9,947 bases of DNA from an uncultured Eubacteriales bacterium (GTDB lineage Bacteria; Bacillota; Clostridia; UMGS1883): NCBI GenBank assembly GCA_905195005.1, contig CAJJUC010000090.1:1-9947 (forward strand), in the 5' to 3' direction. The translations under genes were made by a program, and so were the position numbers. Of the stretch, positions 6,657 to 9,947 are shown in pieces; position 1 is the stretch's first letter, and every line of letters begins with the position of its first letter. A model generated the notes under the pieces. It was not told where the DNA came from. It saw nothing but the letters and a program-made list of their open reading frames with translations, and did not search any database.

Positions 6657-7952
6657 TCAAATCTTCTCCTCTAAATAATTTATATATACGCTTTTTGTCA
6701 TCTTCGCAGCAAAGCTTTCTTTAACGCTCCGCGCTTTTTCCGCACCGTTTTCAAGAAGCATTGCCGCCGTAAGCGCAAGCAGCTGCGCCGATTTTACATA
6801 CGCGGTATGTTCATCCGCAACCGCAAAATCATTGCTGTGCAGCTTGCCGCAAAATCCGCCGACTGACGGCTGAATCACGGGCATTATGCAGCTTAAATCC
6901 CCCATATCGGTAGACCCTGTAATTTCACTTCCGAACACAAGGCAATCTTCGCCCATAACGCTTTTTGCCGCTTCCTCCATCACCGCCGAAAGCTCCGCGC
7001 TTTCGGAAAGGGGAAGATACCCCGGCGTTCGCTCGATTCCCGCGCTTGCCCCGATTATCTGTGCAGCGCCGCTCACACTGCGGCAAACGGCGGCTTCACC
7101 TTTTTTTATTGCGGCAAGCGTTGCGCCGCGGACATAGCTTTCAATGCAGACCTCATCGGGAACGGAGTTGACAACATCGCCGCCCTTTGTGATGATGGGA
7201 TGAATCCTGATTCGTTCCTCATCGCGGAAGGTTTCCCTGTTCGAGTGAACGCCCAGAATTGCAAGCGCCGCAGCGTTCAGCGCATTTATTCCGTCCTGCG
7301 GCGCGCTGCCGTGAGCAGCTTTTCCGCGGAACGTTATTTTCTGCGAAACAAAGCCGAGGTTGTGTCCGCGCACGTAAAGCTTCGGATTCGGCTCGTCAGG
7401 TTGGGCATGGAGCATCATTGCCATGTCAATTCCGTCAAAAGCGCCCTCCGCGATAAGCTGCTGCTTGCCGCTCATGAAGCTTATTTTATTTTGTGCCGTG
7501 AGCGTGCGCCTTGCGTCAAGGTCAATAAACTCCTCAGCCGGAACTGCCATAAATGTGACCGTTCCGTCAAGCTCCTTGCACACTCCGCTTTTCTTCAGGC
7601 AATATGCCGCGCCGAGCATTGCCGCAATCTGCGCGTTGTGACCGCACGCATGGGCGTTTCCCTGCCCGTCAGCCGATTTGTTTCCGGGGCATTTCAGACA
7701 ATCCATCTCGCCGATAATACAAACGTTGTATTTGCTGCTTTTGCCGCCCAGCTCTGCTTTAACGCCCGTCAGCGCATGGGGATATGTGTATTCAATGCCG
7801 AGCATTTCAAGCTCGCGGCGCACAAGAGCCGAGGTTTTTTCTTCAAAAAAACCGAGCTCGGGATTGGCAAGCACAGTCTTGCCGATTTCGATGATGCGTT
7901 CGGAATATTCCGCCGCAGCCGCGGCAATTTTTTTGCTTATATCCGAATCCAT
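6657..7952 (-). CDS. M20-family amidohydrolase (metal-dependent N-acyl hydrolase)
   Basis: Protein of 431 residues, typical of M20 (subfamily M20D, AbgB/hippurate-hydrolase-like) enzymes, which use a zinc or manganese pair to cut amide bonds of N-acyl amino acids or similar compounds. Seen: ANPELGFFEEKTSALV (29-44), the family start; IIGEMDCL (79-86); AHACGHNAQIAAMLGAA (100-116) with metal-type Cys103 and His105; VPAEE (137-141) with the catalytic Glu; MLHAQP (180-185); the dimerisation lid with GKAAHGSAPQDGINALNA (210-227); and GKLHSNDF (369-376) with the last metal-type His372. There is no signal peptide, so it is cytoplasmic. ATG 7952 is chosen because GAGGGG lies 8 bases upstream; the GTG at 7961 falls within that site. 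It is first in the operon and lies just downstream of the consensus promoter and palindrome. It probably removes an acyl group in the first step of the pathway, which is inference. Confidence 0.92.
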   Translation of the reverse strand: MDSDISKKIAAAAAEYSERIIEIGKTVLANPELGFFEEKTSALVRRELEMLGIEYTYPHALTGVKAELGGKSSKYNVCIIGEMDCLKCPGNKSADGQGNAHACGHNAQIAAMLGAAYCLKKSGVCKELDGTVTFMAVPAEEFIDLDARRTLTAQNKISFMSGKQQLIAEGAFDGIDMAMMLHAQPDEPNPKLYVRGHNLGFVSQKITFRGKAAHGSAPQDGINALNAAALAILGVHSNRETFRDEERIRIHPIITKGGDVVNSVPDEVCIESYVRGATLAAIKKGEAAVCRSVSGAAQIIGASAGIERTPGYLPLSESAELSAVMEEAAKSVMGEDCLVFGSEITGSTDMGDLSCIMPVIQPSVGGFCGKLHSNDFAVADEHTAYVKSAQLLALTAAMLLENGAEKARSVKESFAAKMTKSVYINYLEEKI

Positions 7953-7967
7953 AATATTCACCCCTCG

Positions 7968-8011
7968 GTGTTATAATAAAAGTAACTGCTAAGTTACTTT
8001 TATTATAACAC
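7968..8011. promoter_or_regulatory. Perfect 44-base palindrome, candidate operator of the minus-strand operon
   Basis: Arms of 20 bases match without error (left 7968-7987 begins GTGTTATAAT and ends AGTAACT; right 7992-8011 is its complement) around GCTA. The motif GTTA/TAAC occurs four times within it (7970-7973, 7983-7986, 7993-7996, 8006-8009), so it may hold two dimer sites. It covers the -10 and the expected start (about 7995) of the minus promoter, so the transcript holds too little of the right arm to form the full hairpin. That points to a DNA site for a dimeric protein, most simply one of the two TetR proteins encoded on either side, rather than a terminator. Confidence 0.8.
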
Positions 8012-8030
8012 GCTTAGCTCGGGTTGTCAA
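8002..8030 (-). promoter_or_regulatory. Consensus sigma-A promoter of the amidohydrolase operon
   Basis: On the minus strand: TTGACA (8030-8025), 17 bases, TATAAT (8007-8002). Both boxes and the spacer match the consensus exactly. Transcription would start near 7995, with a leader of about 43 bases to ATG 7952. So strong a promoter normally needs a repressor, which fits the palindrome lying on its -10. Confidence 0.88.
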
Positions 8031-8039
8031 TTACTTTGT

Positions 8040-8068
8040 TTTAAAATTTGTGCGCCGTTTTTTGTCAA
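8040..8068 (-). promoter_or_regulatory. Possible second, upstream promoter of the minus operon
   Basis: On the minus strand: TTGACA (8068-8063), 17 bases, TTTAAA (8045-8040). The -35 is perfect, but the -10 matches only four of six bases. It is given as a weak tandem promoter and could be chance in A/T-rich DNA. Confidence 0.3.
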
Positions 8069-8096
8069 AAAAGCTTAAATTTGTTTCGTTTAACTA

Positions 8097-8125
8097 TTGC
8101 TTCTTAAAGAAAGTTGTGTTATAAT
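8097..8125 (+). promoter_or_regulatory. Promoter of the divergent TetR gene
   Basis: TTGCTT (8097-8102), 17 bases, perfect TATAAT (8120-8125). The ten bases GTGTTATAAT at 8116-8125 are the same as the outer end of each arm of the palindrome at 7968-8011. The leader to ATG 8160 is about 28 bases. Confidence 0.75.
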
Positions 8126-8159
8126 TTGCTTATCAATCAGTAATTAAAGAGGTGATACA

Positions 8160-8762
8160 ATGCGAAGTCCCGAATACCGCGAGGAGAAAAAGAAAGAGAT
8201 AATGATGAAATGCTTTGAGTGCTACTGTGATAACGGGCTGCGCGATACGGGAATAAAGGAACTTGGAAAATATTGCGGCATGACCTCGGCAAATCTGTAC
8301 GGATATTTTGACAATGTTGACGATCTTATAACGCAGTCAACCGAATATTGCATGGCAAAGGTTGAGGACGACTTTATGGAGCTTGCGCCGAAAAACCCGG
8401 AAGATATTCTGAGGTTTATCGAAGAAATTCCTTATTGGACGGCGCAGAAGCACGGAAAAAAATACAGGCTTATGTACCAGGTTTACATGCACCCGAAATA
8501 CATTGAGCACGGAAAGAAATTTGTTGCGGGTGTGAGCCGGAGGTACACGGAGTACGCACAAAGACTTTCGCCGATTCTGGGGATTCCGGAGGATATTCTT
8601 ACGGGTTTTATATTTTTGTTTGTGCGTGCGGCGGTGCATTATGCATTGTTTGAAGACAAGTATTATCTTGAATCGGAAATGAAAGCGCTTAAGCTTTCGG
8701 TATTTGCAGTTCTTAAAGAGAATAAAAATAATAATATGGAAGAATTGGAGGCAATGTTATGA
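8160..8762 (+). CDS. TetR-family transcriptional regulator, divergent from the minus operon
   Basis: Protein of 200 residues. Seen: a basic N-terminus (REEKKKEIMMKCFECYCDNG, 7-26, helix 1) and the helix-turn-helix TGIKELGKYCGMTSANLYGYFDN (30-52), with the YGYFDN end typical of TetR proteins. The C-terminal ligand domain includes KYRLMYQVYMHPKYIEHGKKF (101-121) and a hydrophobic FIFLFVRAAVHYALF (150-164). AGAGGTG lies about 6 bases before ATG 8160. The stop shares ATGA with the next gene (8759-8762), a secreted protein, so the two are translationally coupled. It could repress its own operon, the facing amidohydrolase operon, or both; the palindrome lies about 150 bases upstream of its start. 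Its sequence is not close to that of the other TetR here, so the two are unlikely to be recent duplicates. Confidence 0.88.
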   Translation: MRSPEYREEKKKEIMMKCFECYCDNGLRDTGIKELGKYCGMTSANLYGYFDNVDDLITQSTEYCMAKVEDDFMELAPKNPEDILRFIEEIPYWTAQKHGKKYRLMYQVYMHPKYIEHGKKFVAGVSRRYTEYAQRLSPILGIPEDILTGFIFLFVRAAVHYALFEDKYYLESEMKALKLSVFAVLKENKNNNMEELEAML

Positions 8763-9947
8763 GGCGAAGAAGAATTATGAGCATGGCAATGGCGCTTTGT
8801 GTGCTTGCGTCAATGCTCGCCGGCATACCTGCCGCTGCTGCGGAGGAGTATGTGTGGGTGTACACACTCGGATTCGAAGTCAGCAATGCAAGGGATTCTG
8901 CAACGGCGAAAAACAATGTGCAGTGCCACATGCGCTTCGGGAAGGATTACGAGGTTTTCAACGTTCAGGGCGTAAATAAAAAAGGAACGGAAACGAGAAC
9001 CGAGTATCAGTCAACGCGTGCACCGTGGACGCTTGATACAATCACCTTTGAGAATAACCATAAGGACGCGGTTAAGATAAGGTCATATTACATGTGGGTG
9101 CGCCGCTCGAAAAAAAGCGCTCCCGAGTATGGATATAATGAAGCCCTCTTTGATAGAAACTATCCGAACGGAATGGGTAAGAATGACGGAAAATGGCTCG
9201 ACACCGACGACCATAAGCAGACAAGGCTTATATTTTTGCTCTGGCCCGAGCGCGTGATAGAGAAAACCGGTAACTTTACCACCGACCCGGCTACGGTTTA
9301 TGTGAGCGATTCGGGAAACGATTCCGGCACATATGAGCTGAAATACGACGGTTATGTGAGAGACCAGTATGTGCGTGTGGTAACAGACAGCCCTATCGGA
9401 GAGAAATATTACTGTCTGGATCTGAGCACGCCGCCGACAATTACATATGCATTTTCGGGGCAGAAAAAGGATGGCGGAACGGTTAATCAGAAGGATCTTC
9501 AGACAAACGCCGGCTTCACCTTCGGGGATACGGGCTTTACGGCGGCGAAAAACGCTCTTGCGGCATATATGAACAAAAACGGCGTTAACAGAATAACCGT
9601 GAGCGCAACGCTCGGCTTTCCCGACGGAACGGTCAGAACAAAAAAATCTCCCGATAAGTATACGAAGGAGATAACATTTGTCCGCAAGGCGTTCGAGATT
9701 GAAAACGTGTCGTTCAGCACGAACAAATATGTTCCGTCAACAACAGACAAAAAATATAATGATGACAACAATTTCTATAACAATACAATCAAAAATGCCG
9801 ATGGAACAAGAAGCATTACAGTTACGGGAACGATAAAGACGGGCGGAAACAACGATCATCTTTCCGCGGAAACCAATCTTTACGGAGCGAAACTGAATTT
9901 TTCGGAGGCATATATCGCGCTGGGGGACGCTTCAAAAAGGCTTGAAG
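8759..9947 (+). CDS. Secreted protein of unknown function, 3' end outside the window
   Basis: The frame from ATG 8759 stays open to the window end (396 codons, no stop). GGAGG (8747-8751) lies 7 bases before the ATG, which shares ATGA with the TetR stop. Seen: a classic signal peptide, MRRRR then a hydrophobic core (about 7-22) and AGIPAAAAEE with likely cleavage after AAA near residue 28, so the product leaves the cytoplasm. The mature part is rich in Thr, Asn, Lys, Tyr and Asp with alternating hydrophobic residues, as in beta-sandwich surface proteins. The stretch from VYTLGFEVSNARDSATAKNN to TRAPWTLDTITFENN faintly recalls PLAT-type domains, but I would not assign it. I see no SLH, LPXTG, dockerin or catalytic motif in the visible part; an anchor could lie beyond the window. 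I do not recognise the family. Confidence 0.8.
   Translation, partial: MRRRRIMSMAMALCVLASMLAGIPAAAAEEYVWVYTLGFEVSNARDSATAKNNVQCHMRFGKDYEVFNVQGVNKKGTETRTEYQSTRAPWTLDTITFENNHKDAVKIRSYYMWVRRSKKSAPEYGYNEALFDRNYPNGMGKNDGKWLDTDDHKQTRLIFLLWPERVIEKTGNFTTDPATVYVSDSGNDSGTYELKYDGYVRDQYVRVVTDSPIGEKYYCLDLSTPPTITYAFSGQKKDGGTVNQKDLQTNAGFTFGDTGFTAAKNALAAYMNKNGVNRITVSATLGFPDGTVRTKKSPDKYTKEITFVRKAFEIENVSFSTNKYVPSTTDKKYNDDNNFYNNTIKNADGTRSITVTGTIKTGGNNDHLSAETNLYGAKLNFSEAYIALGDASKRLE

Noticed and set aside
7200..7976. Plus-strand open frame (258 codons) opposite the amidohydrolase gene
   Set aside because: It is a shadow of the M20 enzyme: rich in Arg, Cys and His, without a domain signature or ribosome binding site.
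7968..8011. Palindrome read as an intrinsic terminator
   Set aside because: It has an A/T-rich stem with no following T-run, and it overlaps the -10 and start of the minus promoter. No convergent transcript needs ending there.
8713..8931. Minus-strand open frame opposite the start of the secreted protein gene
   Set aside because: It is the complement of the signal-peptide region, lacks a ribosome binding site and has no motif.
1..9947. CRISPR arrays, tRNA or rRNA genes, insertion sequences, toxin-antitoxin or phage-defence genes
   Set aside because: I looked for repeated spacers, cloverleaf-like segments, transposase motifs and nuclease or TIR-type motifs on both strands and saw none.

Overview
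The window looks like chromosomal DNA of a Gram-positive, Clostridia-like member of the Bacillota. The reasons are a LytR-CpsA-Psr cell-wall ligase, strong purine-rich ribosome binding sites (GGAGG types), sigma-A-type promoters with 17-base spacers in A/T-rich gaps, and moderate G+C by eye (not counted). I see no transposase, integrase, tRNA, rRNA, CRISPR array or phage gene. No gap between genes exceeds about 210 bases, so nothing long is left unexplained.

Left part (1-3931). The 3' end of an endonuclease IV gene (nfo) is followed after 14 bases by an L-rhamnose mutarotase (rhaM). Tail-to-tail with rhaM, and overlapping it by 26 bases, is a minus-strand gene for a small glycine-rich two-helix membrane protein resembling general stress proteins. 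Then come three plus-strand housekeeping genes: an LCP-family cell-wall ligase with two candidate tandem promoters, a cyclophilin-type peptidyl-prolyl isomerase with a good promoter, and NAD-dependent glyceraldehyde-3-phosphate dehydrogenase, whose codon choice is visibly that of a highly expressed gene. A strong hairpin at 3898-3931 probably ends transcription from both sides.

Middle part (3947-8030, minus strand). Four tightly packed genes form one operon, read right to left: an M20-family amidohydrolase, an extended short-chain dehydrogenase/epimerase-like protein, a DapA/NanA-type (pyruvate) aldolase-like protein and a TetR-family regulator. Gaps are 3 and 14 bases, and the last pair shares an ATGA stop/start. 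The operon has an exact consensus promoter (TTGACA, 17 bases, TATAAT). A perfect 20-base inverted repeat with a 4-base centre (7968-8011) covers its -10 element and start point, an obvious candidate operator. Hydrolase, oxidoreductase/epimerase and keto-acid aldolase together suggest catabolism of an N-acylated, sugar-acid-like compound. The substrate is unknown and no transporter lies in the operon. This is the most likely place for an undescribed pathway.

Right part (8097-9947, plus strand). A second, divergent TetR-family regulator has its own promoter. It overlaps by an ATGA junction a large secreted protein of unknown function that runs off the window end. Regulator and secreted protein are therefore probably made from one transcript.
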